Assembly (NCBI RefSeq): GCF_013410375.1
Contig: NZ_JACCFL010000001.1
Location: forward strand, 2,418,001-2,482,000
Direction of reading: 5' to 3'
DNA: 64,000 nucleotides
Source: Leifsonia shinshuensis
GTDB lineage: Bacteria; Actinomycetota; Actinomycetes; Actinomycetales; Microbacteriaceae
Positions within the stretch are counted from its first letter, which is position 1. Every line of letters begins with the position of its first letter. Below, one piece after another: positions 11,846-20,799 of this stretch. The position numbers and the translations under genes were made by a program. The notes beneath the pieces are model-generated. The model saw only the letters and a list, made by a program, of their open reading frames with translations, did no database searches and had not been told where the DNA came from.

Positions 11846-11950
11846 GGATGGTTACTTTCGTTCGAAGTGAGTAATCGGATGTTGCCGCTCAGCGAGAGAG
11901 GGCGCCTCGCGGCGTTCGTGCGGGTACACCCACACGCAAGCCAACAAACA

Positions 11951-11979
11951 ACTTTAGCAGCGGCCGACGATTGCGCCAA
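11951..11979 (-). promoter_or_regulatory. probable rpsT promoter
   Basis: Read on the minus strand, TTGGCG (11974-11979), a 17-nt spacer and TAAAGT (11951-11956). The spacing and both boxes fit a housekeeping sigma factor, and the site points at rpsT. Confidence 0.6.
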
Positions 11980-12018
11980 AACGCGAGGGCACGAGGCCTT
12001 CCGCGAAGGGCCGGACGC

Positions 12019-12903
12019 TCAGCCGCGCGCGAACTCCGGAGCGTAGCTGCCTGTCGCGATCTCGTCCACGAGAGCCGGGCCGTTGGGCTCCCAGCCGAGC
12101 TCGATGCGCGCCTTCGTGCCGCGCGCCTGCTGGTCGAGAAGGAGCGCCTCCGCGAAGGCGGCGCCCAGCCGCTCCTCGGCCTGCGCGACGGTCTCGGCCT
12201 CCACCCCGGACGCGCCGGCGGCGGCCGCGGCGAGCTCCCCGAGCTCCCGCACGGTCGGGTTGGCGCCGCTCGCGCCGATGTAGACGGAGCCGGCCGCGCC
12301 GTGCTCCAGGGCGAGGACGTACAGCGCGGCGAGGTCGTCCACGTGCACTGTCGCCCAGTGCTGCGAGCCGTCGCCGATCAGGCGCAGCGGCGCGTCCTCG
12401 CCCTCTCCGCGCGGCGCGTCCACCACGACGCGGGCGAGCCCCTTGCCGTGGCCGTAGACGATGGACGGGACCACCACGGCGCCGCGCACGCCGTCGGCGC
12501 CCAGCACGAGCGCCTCGGTCGCCGCGCGCCACGCGGTCAGCGCCGGCGCGGCGACGGGGGAGTCCTCGGCGGTGTCGTCGTTCGAGCCGTAGCTCCAGAC
12601 CCCTCCGGTGTGCACGAACGGCTTGCCTGAGCCGGCGAGGCCGTCGAGCACAGCGGGGATGAACACGGGGTCGACGTCGGAGCCGGAGGCCAGGTGGATG
12701 ACGCCGTCGCTCTCGCGCGCCAGCCGCGTGACGAGCTCCGCGTCGGTCGCGTCACCGACGACGGCCGTCCCGCCCGCGGCCCGTACGGCCTCGGCTTTCG
12801 CCTCGTCGCGGACGAGGGCGGTGACGCGGTGGCCCTCCTCGAGGAGGCGGGGGAGGACGGAGGATCCGATGTAGCCGGTCGCGCCGGTCAGGAGAATGGT
12901 CAT
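12019..12903 (-). CDS. NAD(P)-dependent epimerase/dehydratase-type oxidoreductase
   Basis: A 294-residue extended-SDR-like protein. The N-terminal nucleotide-binding motif is GATGYIG, in MTILLTGATGYIGSSVLP. A middle segment VVVPSIVYGHGKGLAR resembles the family's active-site region, with a Tyr in place near VYG but no clear YxxxK. The start is the ATG at 12903, where the motif begins; upstream in-frame residues look untranslated. The gene is divergent from the amidohydrolase with about 80 nt between. The substrate cannot be told; atypical members act on quinones, flavonoids or sugars. Confidence 0.8.
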   Translation of the reverse strand: MTILLTGATGYIGSSVLPRLLEEGHRVTALVRDEAKAEAVRAAGGTAVVGDATDAELVTRLARESDGVIHLASGSDVDPVFIPAVLDGLAGSGKPFVHTGGVWSYGSNDDTAEDSPVAAPALTAWRAATEALVLGADGVRGAVVVPSIVYGHGKGLARVVVDAPRGEGEDAPLRLIGDGSQHWATVHVDDLAALYVLALEHGAAGSVYIGASGANPTVRELGELAAAAAGASGVEAETVAQAEERLGAAFAEALLLDQQARGTKARIELGWEPNGPALVDEIATGSYAPEFARG

Positions 12904-12982
12904 GCCAGGAGTCAACGCACCGGCCGCCCGCCCATTCCCGCGACCCGATTCGCCGTGCCGCCGCGAGCGTAGGCTCGGACCC

Positions 12983-14203
12983 ATGACCGCTTCCAGCATC
13001 GCCATCGTCAACGCCTACGTCGTCCCGGTCGCCGGAGACCCGATCGAGAAGGGCACGGTGATCGTCGAGGACGGCAGGATCACCAGCGTCGGCCCCGCGG
13101 CGCAGGTCGCGGTCCCGGACGGCGTGCGGGTGGTCGACGCGAGCGGCAAGTGGGTGCTCCCCGGCTTCGTGGAGGCGCACGGGCACGTCGGCATCCACGA
13201 GGAGGCCAACGGTCCCGCCGGCGACGACACCAACGAGATGACCGCCCCGAACACGGCCGCCGTGCGCGCGATCGACGCGGTCAACATCGACGACGAGGGC
13301 TTCCGCGACGCGCTCGCGGGCGGCGTCACCTCGATCGTGGTGAAGCCCGGCTCCGGGAACCCGATCGGCGGCCAGACCGTCGCGCTCAAGAGCTGGGGCG
13401 GCCGGACGATCGACGAGCAGGTCATCAAGGAGTCGGTGAGCGTCAAGTCGGCACTCGGCGAGAACCCGAAGCGCGTCTACGGCGGCAAGAACCAGACGCC
13501 GAGCACCCGCCTCGGCGTCGCCCTGATCATCCGCGAGGCGTTCGTGGAGGCCCAGAACTACGCCGCGGCCCGCGCCGAGGCGGAGCGCGACGGCAAGCCG
13601 TTCGCCCGCGACCTGGGCAAGGAGACCCTGGCGCGCGTCCTCGACGGCGAGCTGGTCTGGGACCAGCACACCCACCGCCACGACGACATCGCCACCGCCC
13701 TCCGGCTCGCCGACGAGTTCGGCTACAAGCTGGTCGTCAACCACGGCACCGAGGCGCACAAGATCGCCGACGTTCTCGCCGAGCGGGAGATCCCGGTCAT
13801 CTTCGGCCCGATGTTCACCTCGCGCTCGAAGGTCGAGCTGCGCGACCGCGCCATCGCGAACCTCGCGCGCATCGCCGCCGCGGGCGTCCGCGTCGCGATC
13901 ACGACCGACCACCCGGTCGTCCCGATCAACTTCCTCGTGCACCAGGCGTCGCTCGCGGTCAAGGAGGGTCTGCCGCGGGAGACCGCGCTGGAGGCGCTGA
14001 CCGTGAACCCGGCGTCGTTCCTCGGCCTGGACGACCGGGTCGGCGCGCTGAAGCCCGGTCTGGACGGCGACCTCGTCGTCTGGTCGGGCGACCCGCTGGA
14101 CGTCAACTCCCGCGCCGAGCTCGTCGTCATCGACGGCGCCGAGGTCTACCGCTGGGAGGACGGCGCCGGCCACGTGGTCGAGCGCGCCGAGCGCTTCGCC
14201 TGA
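12983..14203 (+). CDS. amidohydrolase family metal-dependent hydrolase
   Basis: A 406-residue cyclic amidohydrolase. It has an N-terminal beta domain, then GFVEAHGHVGI with the HxH metal ligands near residue 63, QHTHRHDDI and VNHGTEAHK in the barrel, and TTDHPVV with the conserved Asp near 308. It ends with LTVNPASFLGLDDRVGALKPG...DLVVW, the usual second half of the beta sandwich. It resembles imidazolonepropionase-like or dipeptidase-type members; the substrate is unknown. TAGGCT lies 7 nt before the ATG, so the mRNA is probably leaderless. A long hairpin follows the stop. Confidence 0.88.
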   Translation: MTASSIAIVNAYVVPVAGDPIEKGTVIVEDGRITSVGPAAQVAVPDGVRVVDASGKWVLPGFVEAHGHVGIHEEANGPAGDDTNEMTAPNTAAVRAIDAVNIDDEGFRDALAGGVTSIVVKPGSGNPIGGQTVALKSWGGRTIDEQVIKESVSVKSALGENPKRVYGGKNQTPSTRLGVALIIREAFVEAQNYAAARAEAERDGKPFARDLGKETLARVLDGELVWDQHTHRHDDIATALRLADEFGYKLVVNHGTEAHKIADVLAEREIPVIFGPMFTSRSKVELRDRAIANLARIAAAGVRVAITTDHPVVPINFLVHQASLAVKEGLPRETALEALTVNPASFLGLDDRVGALKPGLDGDLVVWSGDPLDVNSRAELVVIDGAEVYRWEDGAGHVVERAERFA

Positions 14204-14230
14204 CCCCACCCCGCCGAGCAGCCGTCCCAC

Positions 14231-14299
14231 AACCGCCGAGTACGCGAATTGTCTGCGTACTCGGCGGTTTTCGCCTGATTTCGCGCGTACTCGACGGTT
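14231..14299. repeat. 15-bp hairpin with a third arm, downstream of the amidohydrolase
   Basis: AACCGCCGAGTACGC (14231-14245) pairs perfectly with 14255-14269 around a 9-nt loop. The right arm recurs at 14285-14299 with a single change. The hairpin can act as a terminator for the amidohydrolase; the extra arm could form an alternative pairing with the left arm. Confidence 0.85.
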
Positions 14300-14347
14300 C
14301 CGGGCGGTTCCGGACGCGGGTGCGGTTCGTGGGAGAATGAGCGCACA

Positions 14348-16198
14348 ATGTCACCACGAGCCCTGAAGCCCCTCGAGCCCGCCGCGACCGACCCGGCCTC
14401 CATCCGCAACTTCTGCATCATCGCGCACATCGACCACGGCAAGTCGACGCTGGCCGACCGGATGCTGCAGATCACCGGGGTGGTCTCCGACCGGGACATG
14501 CGCGCGCAGTACCTCGACCGCATGGACATCGAGCGCGAGCGCGGCATCACGATCAAGAGCCAGGCCGTCCGGATGCCGTGGGCCGTCGACGGCGACACCT
14601 TCGCGCTGAACATGATCGACACCCCGGGGCACGTGGACTTCACCTACGAGGTGTCCCGGTCGCTCGCCGCCTGCGAGGGCGCCATCCTGCTGGTCGACGC
14701 CGCCCAGGGCATCGAGGCCCAGACGCTCGCGAACCTGTACCTGGCGCTGGAGAACGACCTCACGATCATCCCGGTCCTCAACAAGATCGACCTCCCCGCG
14801 GCCGACCCGGAGAAGTACGCGCAGGAGCTCGCCAGCCTGATCGGCGGCCGTCCCGAGGACGTCCTGCGGGTATCCGGCAAGACCGGCATGGGCGTGGAGG
14901 CCCTGCTCGACCGCGTGGTGCAGGAGATCCCCGCTCCGGTCGGCGTGGCGGACGCGCCCGCGCGCGCCATGATCTTCGACTCCGTCTACGACAGCTACCG
15001 CGGCGTCGTCACCTACGTGCGGATGGTGGACGGCAAGCTCGGCCCGCGCGAGCGCATCCAGATGATGTCGACCAAGGCCACGCACGAGATCCTCGAGATC
15101 GGCGTCTCCGCCCCCGAGCCGACCCCGTCGAAGGGCCTCGGCGTCGGCGAGGTGGGCTACCTGATCACCGGCGTGAAGGACGTCCGCCAGTCCAAGGTCG
15201 GCGATACCGTGACCTCCGCGGCCAAGCCCGCGACCGAGGCCCTCGCCGGCTACACCGAGCCGAAGCCGATGGTGTTCTCCGGGCTGTACCCGATCGACGG
15301 CAGCGACTATCCGGAGCTGCGCGAGGCCCTGGACAAGCTCAAGCTGTCCGACGCCGCGCTCGTCTACGAGCCGGAGACCTCCGTCGCGCTCGGCTTCGGC
15401 TTCCGCTGCGGCTTCCTCGGCCTCCTGCACCTGGAGATCGTCACCGAGCGACTGGAGCGCGAGTTCGGCCTCGACCTGATCACGACCGCGCCGAGCGTGA
15501 TCTACGAAGTCACCACGGAGGACAAGAAGGTCGTCACCGTGACGAACCCGAGCGAGTTCCCCGGCGGCAAGATCGACAGGGTGGAGGAGCCGGTGGTCAA
15601 GGCGGCCATTCTCGCACCCAAGGACTACGTCGGCGTCATCATGGAGCTCTGCCAGGGCCGCCGCGGCACCCTGCTCGGCATGGAGTACCTGGGCGAGGAC
15701 CGTGTCGAGATCCGCTACACGATGCCGCTCGGCGAGATCGTCTTCGACTTCTTCGACCAGCTGAAGAGCCGCACCGCCGGCTACGCGTCGCTCGACTACG
15801 AGCCGTTCGGCGAGCAGGAGGCCGACCTGGTCAAGGTCGACATCCTCCTCCAGGGCGAGACGGTCGACGCGTTCAGCGCCATCGTCCACCGGGACAAGGC
15901 CTACGCCTACGGCACGATGATGGCCGGCCGCCTGCGCGAGCTGATCCCGCGCCAGCAGTTCGAGGTCCCCATCCAGGCCGCGATCGGCGCGCGGATCATC
16001 GCGCGCGAGAACATCCGCGCGATGCGCAAGGACGTGCTGGCCAAGTGCTACGGCGGCGACATCACCCGCAAGCGCAAGCTCCTCGAGAAGCAGAAAGAGG
16101 GCAAGAAGCGCATGAAGATGGTGGGCCGCGTCGAGGTCCCGCAGGAGGCGTTCATCGCGGCGCTGTCGGGCGACGTGGAGAAGAAGGACAAGAAGTAG
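14348..16198 (+). CDS. lepA: elongation factor 4 (LepA), translational GTPase
   Basis: A 616-residue ribosomal GTPase. The G motifs are clear: [10 protein letters not shown] near residue 27, [16 protein letters not shown] near 92 and NKIDLP near 144. The C-terminal LepA-specific domain ends in [17 protein letters not shown]. It works on the ribosome in back-translocation or initiation-related quality control. GAGAAT lies ten bases before the ATG. The last codons and the stop lie within a 37-bp sequence repeated exactly 336 bp downstream. Confidence 0.97.
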   Translation: MSPRALKPLEPAATDPASIRNFCIIAHIDHGKSTLADRMLQITGVVSDRDMRAQYLDRMDIERERGITIKSQAVRMPWAVDGDTFALNMIDTPGHVDFTYEVSRSLAACEGAILLVDAAQGIEAQTLANLYLALENDLTIIPVLNKIDLPAADPEKYAQELASLIGGRPEDVLRVSGKTGMGVEALLDRVVQEIPAPVGVADAPARAMIFDSVYDSYRGVVTYVRMVDGKLGPRERIQMMSTKATHEILEIGVSAPEPTPSKGLGVGEVGYLITGVKDVRQSKVGDTVTSAAKPATEALAGYTEPKPMVFSGLYPIDGSDYPELREALDKLKLSDAALVYEPETSVALGFGFRCGFLGLLHLEIVTERLEREFGLDLITTAPSVIYEVTTEDKKVVTVTNPSEFPGGKIDRVEEPVVKAAILAPKDYVGVIMELCQGRRGTLLGMEYLGEDRVEIRYTMPLGEIVFDFFDQLKSRTAGYASLDYEPFGEQEADLVKVDILLQGETVDAFSAIVHRDKAYAYGTMMAGRLRELIPRQQFEVPIQAAIGARIIARENIRAMRKDVLAKCYGGDITRKRKLLEKQKEGKKRMKMVGRVEVPQEAFIAALSGDVEKKDKK

Positions 16199-16543
16199 CG
16201 TTCCGGCTCCTGGAAGTATTTCACGCTCAACCGCTAGTGTCGGGTCATGCGATCGATGATTCTCACCACCACATATGACGATAAGGCCGATGCCGCCTAC
16301 ATCGCATTCGATGAGATCGCGTCCGGTGAGGCAGTCCGTCAAATCATCGTTGACGATGAGGAACTCGGACCGCTGAGCGTGATACTCGACGTTGATCGCA
16401 ATGGGAAGCTGCTCGGAATCGAACTGCTGGACGTCACACGGGTTGTCGCACGGCCTCGTCTTCTCTAGGCGCGGCGAGAGTTGATGTGTGGATAGCACTT
16501 CTGCCGCGACGTGGAGAAGAAGGACAAGAAGTAGCGTTCCGGC
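16171..16543 (+). repeat. 37-bp exact direct repeat of the lepA 3' end flanking the DUF2283 gene
   Basis: Bases 16171-16207 (last codons of lepA, its stop and 7 nt beyond) are repeated without a mismatch at 16507-16543. Similarity continues with a one-base indel into TCCTGG/GTCCTCGG. The 299 nt between them hold the DUF2283 gene and are visibly richer in A and T than the surroundings. The layout resembles an insertion that left a duplicate of the target. Confidence 0.9.
16247..16468 (+). CDS. DUF2283 family small protein
   Basis: A 73-residue protein with the DUF2283 pattern: YDDKADAAYIAFDE near the start, then IVDDEELGPLSVILDVDRNGKLLGIELLD. The fold is small and mostly beta; members are often found beside toxin-like genes, but none is here. 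TAGTGT lies 6 nt before the ATG at 16247, giving a leaderless start; a second in-frame ATG is at 16256. Codons such as ATA, CAA and AAT, rare in the neighbours, and the flanking direct repeats suggest recent arrival. The function is unknown. Confidence 0.82.
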   Translation: MRSMILTTTYDDKADAAYIAFDEIASGEAVRQIIVDDEELGPLSVILDVDRNGKLLGIELLDVTRVVARPRLL

Positions 16544-16588
16544 GTCCTCGGTTCGCACTCCCTCCCCATTTGACGCAGGATAGATGCC

Positions 16589-17236
16589 ATGCGCCGCACC
16601 AGCTTCACCGACCAGCCCGTCACGTACGGGTTCATCGGCGGCACGCAGGCCGCTGACCTGCTCTACTACCCGCCGAAGGGCTACCGGCCGCTGGAGCGGA
16701 AGGTGCGGCTGGGCAGCGGCGAGGAGCGGTTCGAGTCGGCGGCGGCCGCGTTGATGACATGGGGCGTTCAGCGCAACAGCGGCATCCGGGTGACCGAGGT
16801 GAACGAGGGCACCGGCGTCCAGTACGAGGGCATCGAGTTCGCCGAGGACGGCACGCCCAAGGGGATGCGCGAGCACCGGGCCGCCGAGGATGTCTTCGCC
16901 GATGACGGCACGCCGTTCATCCAGAACGGGATGACCGCGGTGCTCAAGATCCCGTTCGGGCCGTTCACGGTGTCGGCGCCCTGCCGGGTCGTCTACGTCG
17001 TGGACGAGCCGCACCGGCGCGGCTTCGCCTACGGCACGCTCAAGGGGCACCCCGAGAGCGGGGAGGAGGCGTTCCTGGTCGAACAGCGCGACGACGGCTC
17101 CGTCTGGTTCGTGGTGCGCGCCTTCTCGCGGCCGTCGAACGCGTTCTACCGGCTGGCCTCTCCCGTGCTGCGCGCCACCCAGAGCCGCTACACCAAGCGC
17201 TACCTGCGCTCCCTGCTGCCCGCGCGGGCGGCCTGA
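16589..17236 (+). CDS. DUF1990 family protein
   Basis: A 215-residue protein starting MRRTSFTDQPVTYGFIGGTQ, with YPPKGYRPLERKVRLGSG and a C-terminal PSNAFYRLASPVLRATQSRY, the pattern of DUF1990 proteins common in actinobacteria. No enzymatic motif is visible and the role is unknown. The stop overlaps the hemW start by one base, so the two are probably cotranscribed and coupled. Confidence 0.85.
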   Translation: MRRTSFTDQPVTYGFIGGTQAADLLYYPPKGYRPLERKVRLGSGEERFESAAAALMTWGVQRNSGIRVTEVNEGTGVQYEGIEFAEDGTPKGMREHRAAEDVFADDGTPFIQNGMTAVLKIPFGPFTVSAPCRVVYVVDEPHRRGFAYGTLKGHPESGEEAFLVEQRDDGSVWFVVRAFSRPSNAFYRLASPVLRATQSRYTKRYLRSLLPARAA

Positions 17237-18465
17237 TGCCCGGCGCCCTCCCGCTCGGGGATCCGGCGCCCGCCGACGGCGTCCTCCCCGCGAGCACCGC
17301 GGAGGGCGCGGGCGGACGCGACTTCGGCGTCTACCTGCACGTGCCGTTCTGCCGGGTGCGCTGCGGCTACTGCGACTTCAACACCTACACCGCCACCGAG
17401 CTCCGCGGCGTCTCGCAGTCGGAGTACGCGGGGCACGCCGTCCGCGAGGTCCGGTTCGCGCGGGAGGCGCTTGAGCGCAGCGGAGTCCCGGCCCGCGAGG
17501 TCTCCACGGTGTTCTTCGGCGGCGGCACGCCGACGCTGCTGCCGCCCGATGACCTCGGCGCCATGCTGGGCGCCGTCCGCGACGCCTGGGGGATCGCCGC
17601 CGACGCCGAGGTCACCACGGAGGCCAACCCCGACTCGGTGGACGCCGACGACCTGCGGCGGCTGGCCGACGCCGGCTTCACACGGGTGTCGTTCGGGATG
17701 CAGTCGGCGGTGCCGAGCGTGCTCGCGACGCTGGAGCGCACCCACGACCCGGAGCGGATCCCGCTCGTCGTGCGCTGGGCGCGGGAGGCCGGCCTCCAGG
17801 TCAGCCTGGACCTGATCTACGGCACCCCGGGCGAGACCCTGGACAACTGGGCGCGGTCGCTCGACGCCGCGCTCGCCTGCGAGCCGGACCATGTCTCGGC
17901 GTACGCGCTCATCGTGGAGCCGGGGACGAAGCTGGCCCGCCAGATCCACTCCGGCGTCGTGGCGGAGCCGGACGACGACCTCGAGGCCGACATGTACGAG
18001 CTCGCCGAGGCCCGGCTGGGCAGCGCGGGTTACGGCTGGTACGAGGTCAGCAACTGGGCGACGGACGACGCCCACCGCTCCCGGCACAACCTCGCCTACT
18101 GGCTCGGCCACGACTGGTGGGGCGTCGGCCCCGGAGCGCACAGCCACGTCGGCGGCGTCCGCTGGTGGAACGTGAAGCATCCCGCCGCGTACGCCCAGCG
18201 TGTGCTGGCGGGGGAGTCGCCCGCGGCCGGCCGCGAGACGCTCGACGCGGAGACGCGCAGGGTGGAGCGCGTGCTGCTGCTCACCCGGATACGGGAGGGC
18301 CTGAGCACCGCGGAGCTGACCGACGCCGGACGGCGCTCGGTCGCCGGCCTCATCGCCGACGGGCTCGTGGACGCGAAAGCCGCCCTCGCCGGGTCGGTCG
18401 TGCTGACCCTGCGAGGGCGGCTGCTGGCGGACGCCGTCGTGCGACGGCTGCTCGCCGAGGAGTAG
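17236..18465 (+). CDS. hemW: HemW-like radical SAM protein
   Basis: A 409-residue radical SAM protein. The 4Fe-4S cluster motif is CRVRCGYC at about residues 39-46, followed by VFFGGGTPTLLP. The C-terminal part contains the HemW-type GVGPGAHSHVGG segment. HemW (formerly called oxygen-independent coproporphyrinogen oxidase-like) is a haem chaperone; true HemN has CxxxCxxC followed by further conserved residues not checked here. Position after lepA is the common bacterial order. Confidence 0.9.
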   Translation: MPGALPLGDPAPADGVLPASTAEGAGGRDFGVYLHVPFCRVRCGYCDFNTYTATELRGVSQSEYAGHAVREVRFAREALERSGVPAREVSTVFFGGGTPTLLPPDDLGAMLGAVRDAWGIAADAEVTTEANPDSVDADDLRRLADAGFTRVSFGMQSAVPSVLATLERTHDPERIPLVVRWAREAGLQVSLDLIYGTPGETLDNWARSLDAALACEPDHVSAYALIVEPGTKLARQIHSGVVAEPDDDLEADMYELAEARLGSAGYGWYEVSNWATDDAHRSRHNLAYWLGHDWWGVGPGAHSHVGGVRWWNVKHPAAYAQRVLAGESPAAGRETLDAETRRVERVLLLTRIREGLSTAELTDAGRRSVAGLIADGLVDAKAALAGSVVLTLRGRLLADAVVRRLLAEE

Positions 18466-18474
18466 TGCGGAGCC

Positions 18475-18861
18475 TCAGCTCACGAACTTGATGGCGATCG
18501 GGTACGTGTAGAACGCGCCCTGGTTCGCCTTCACGGCCGCGATGATGCTGAAGACGATGTTCAGCACCCACACGGCGAGCAGGATGAGCACGCCGATGCC
18601 GACGATGCTGAGGATCAGGCCCACGACGTAGGCGATCAGCAGCGTGATCTGGAAGTTCAGCGCGGTCGCGGTGTGCGAGCGGATGAACGGGCCGCGGTCC
18701 TTCAGCACCAGATAGCCGACCAGGGCCGGGATGAAGCTGAACAGGATGCCGCCGACGTGGATCAGGGTGGCCCACAGCTTCTCGTCGGCCGGGCTGAGCT
18801 GCGGCTGCTGGCCTCCGTACGGCTGCTGCGGGGGCGGCGGGGGCGGGGGCGTTGCGGACAT
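18475..18861 (-). CDS. DUF4870 membrane protein, copy 1
   Basis: A 128-residue protein with a proline/glutamine-rich N-terminus (seven prolines in a row) followed by the DUF4870 domain: WATLIHVGGILFSFIPALVG, KDRGPFIRSHTATALNFQIT and two to three further hydrophobic segments. The role is unknown; related proteins are small membrane proteins of three helices. The gene is convergent with hemW, with 9 nt between them, and is one of a tandem pair with the next gene. Confidence 0.85.
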   Translation of the reverse strand: MSATPPPPPPPQQPYGGQQPQLSPADEKLWATLIHVGGILFSFIPALVGYLVLKDRGPFIRSHTATALNFQITLLIAYVVGLILSIVGIGVLILLAVWVLNIVFSIIAAVKANQGAFYTYPIAIKFVS

Positions 18862-18960
18862 GGTGATGTCTCCTCCGTGGGTTGAATGACGCCCCTCAGC
18901 CTAGGGGGCGGAGGGCGTTCCTGAGAAGCAGCCGTGAGCTATTCGTGCGAATCCGGACGG

Positions 18961-19521
18961 CTACTTGATGAAGCGGAAGTTGATCGGGTAGCGGTACGTC
19001 CCTCCGCTGTTCACCCGCACGAAGCCGAGGATCGAGAACACCAGGTTGACGATGTACAGCGCCCACGGGATCAGGAGGCTGAACAGCAGGTAGCCGATCC
19101 CGAACGTGAACGAGCCGATGATCACGCCGAGGATCTGCGACACCACCCAGGCCAGGATCCAGGTGATCTGCCAGTTCAGCGCCTCCTTGGCCTCCTGGTC
19201 GGTCAGCCGGCCCCTGTCCTTGAACACGAGCCAGATGATGAGCGAGGGCAGGAACCAGAGGATCCCGCCGAGGTGGGCGAAGGACGCCCACTGCTTGTCC
19301 TGCGCGGCGTCCAGCGGGGCGCCGGGAGCGCTGGCGTACTGCTGCTGCGGGGGCACGGCGCCGGCGGGCTGGCCGGCGGCGGGCGCGCCGTACGGCTGCT
19401 GCGGCGGCTGCTGCGGCGGCTGCTGCTGGGGCGGCTGCTGCTGGTACGGCTGTTGCTGAGGGGGCTGCTGCGGATTCTGGTCGCCCTGGCCGTCGGCCGG
19501 AGGCTGGGTCGGGTCTGTCAT
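18961..19521 (-). CDS. DUF4870 membrane protein, copy 2
   Basis: A 186-residue paralogue of the neighbour. It has the same DUF4870 core (WASFAHLGGILWFLPSLIIW, KDRGRLTDQEAKEALNWQIT) but a much longer Gln/Pro-rich N-terminal region built from repeated QQPPQQQP-type units, encoded by near-repeated GGCTGCTGCGG stretches. The start is the ATG at 19521; an upstream ATG at 19575 lacks support. The repeat is likely to vary in length between strains. The function is unknown. Confidence 0.84.
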   Translation of the reverse strand: MTDPTQPPADGQGDQNPQQPPQQQPYQQQPPQQQPPQQPPQQPYGAPAAGQPAGAVPPQQQYASAPGAPLDAAQDKQWASFAHLGGILWFLPSLIIWLVFKDRGRLTDQEAKEALNWQITWILAWVVSQILGVIIGSFTFGIGYLLFSLLIPWALYIVNLVFSILGFVRVNSGGTYRYPINFRFIK

Positions 19522-19644
19522 GAGGAACCCTTTCGTAAGCGGCTGCGGGGGCTTGCCTGAGCCGGTTGCGCACACAGTACTGCGCCCCGCTCCTCCGGTA
19601 AATCATCCGTGCCGCGCGTTGCCCGTCCTCCGACGCCGACGCGA

Positions 19645-19676
19645 TATGATTAGCACTCAGGATCATCGAGTGCCAG
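19645..19676 (+). promoter_or_regulatory. CIRCE operator overlapping a -10 box, upstream of hrcA
   Basis: TTAGCACTC (19650-19658), nine bases, then GAGTGCCAG (19668-19676): seven of nine positions of the second half match the CIRCE consensus. TATGAT at 19645-19650 shares one base with the element. HrcA bound here would block the polymerase at the -10 box. Confidence 0.88.
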
Positions 19677-19740
19677 TTCACCCGGTGACGTTCCCGTGCT
19701 CGATCCTCGGGTGCCGAAGCGACGACAGGAGGCGGTTCGC

Positions 19741-20757
19741 GTGGTCTCGGAACGCAGTCTGGAAGTGCTCCGCGTCATCGTCCAGGACTATGTCGCCTCG
19801 CGGGAGCCGGTCGGCTCCAAGAGCATCGTGGAGCGGCACGCGTTCGGCGTATCGGCGGCGACCATCCGCAACGACATGGCCCTCCTCGAGGAGGAGGAGC
19901 TGATCGTCGCGCCGCACACCTCCTCCGGCCGTGTCCCGACCGACAAGGGCTACCGGCTCTTCGTCGACCACCTCGCGGAGGCCCGGCCGCTGTCGGCGGC
20001 CCAGCGCACCGCGATCGAGACCTTCCTCGGCCAGTCGGTGGACGTCGACGACGTGCTCTCGCGCACCGTGCGCCTGCTGTCGCAGCTCACCAACCAGGTC
20101 GCGCTCGTGCAGTACCCGTCGGTCGCGCGCTCGCGCATCCGGCACATCGAGCTGGTGTCGCTCGGCTCCCGCAGACTGCTGAGCGTGCTCATCACCGACT
20201 CCGGCGCCGTGGAGCAGCGCGTGATCGAGCTTCAGGACGAGCTGGACGACGCCGAGATCGCCGAGATCCGCGGCGCGATCAACGGCGCTGCCGCCGGGCT
20301 CTCGCTCACCGACGCCGCCGTGCGGCTCCGCGAACTGCCCGACCACCTGACCGACCGCACCCGCGCGCTGGTGGCGCCCGTGGCGAGCGCCCTGCTCGAC
20401 CAGATCGCCGCCAACCGGCAGGACAAGCTGGTGATGGCGGGCGCGGCCAACCTGGCGCGCACCGAGACCGACTTCCCCGGATCGATCACCCCCGTGCTGG
20501 AGGCCATCGAGGAGCAGGTGGTCCTGCTGCGGCTCTTCGACGAGATGGCGCTCGATCAGCACGGCGTGGCGGTCAGCATCGGACGCGAGAACGCCGTCAC
20601 CGGCCTGACCGAGACCTCGGTCATGTCGAGCGGCTACAGCTCGGGCTCCGACCTGGCCAGGGTCGGGCTGCTCGGCCCGCTCCGCATGGACTATTCCGGG
20701 AACATGGCCGCGGTCAGGGCCGTGGCGCGCTACCTCTCCCGACTCCTCGGCGACTGA
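19741..20757 (+). CDS. hrcA: heat-inducible transcription repressor HrcA
   Basis: A 338-residue repressor from the GTG at 19741, which gives MVSERSLEVLRVIVQDYV. The N-terminal winged helix has FGVSAATIRNDMALLEEEELI, followed by the GAF-like dimerisation region. An in-frame ATG-like start at 19696 would add 15 residues without support. HrcA binds CIRCE and releases it under heat shock when GroEL is busy. The CIRCE element 65 nt upstream shows autoregulation of this operon, which includes dnaJ. Confidence 0.95.
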   Translation: MVSERSLEVLRVIVQDYVASREPVGSKSIVERHAFGVSAATIRNDMALLEEEELIVAPHTSSGRVPTDKGYRLFVDHLAEARPLSAAQRTAIETFLGQSVDVDDVLSRTVRLLSQLTNQVALVQYPSVARSRIRHIELVSLGSRRLLSVLITDSGAVEQRVIELQDELDDAEIAEIRGAINGAAAGLSLTDAAVRLRELPDHLTDRTRALVAPVASALLDQIAANRQDKLVMAGAANLARTETDFPGSITPVLEAIEEQVVLLRLFDEMALDQHGVAVSIGRENAVTGLTETSVMSSGYSSGSDLARVGLLGPLRMDYSGNMAAVRAVARYLSRLLGD

Positions 20758-20799
20758 ACCGAAGAACTCCGACGCACCGAACAGAAGGAACAGCCTTAC

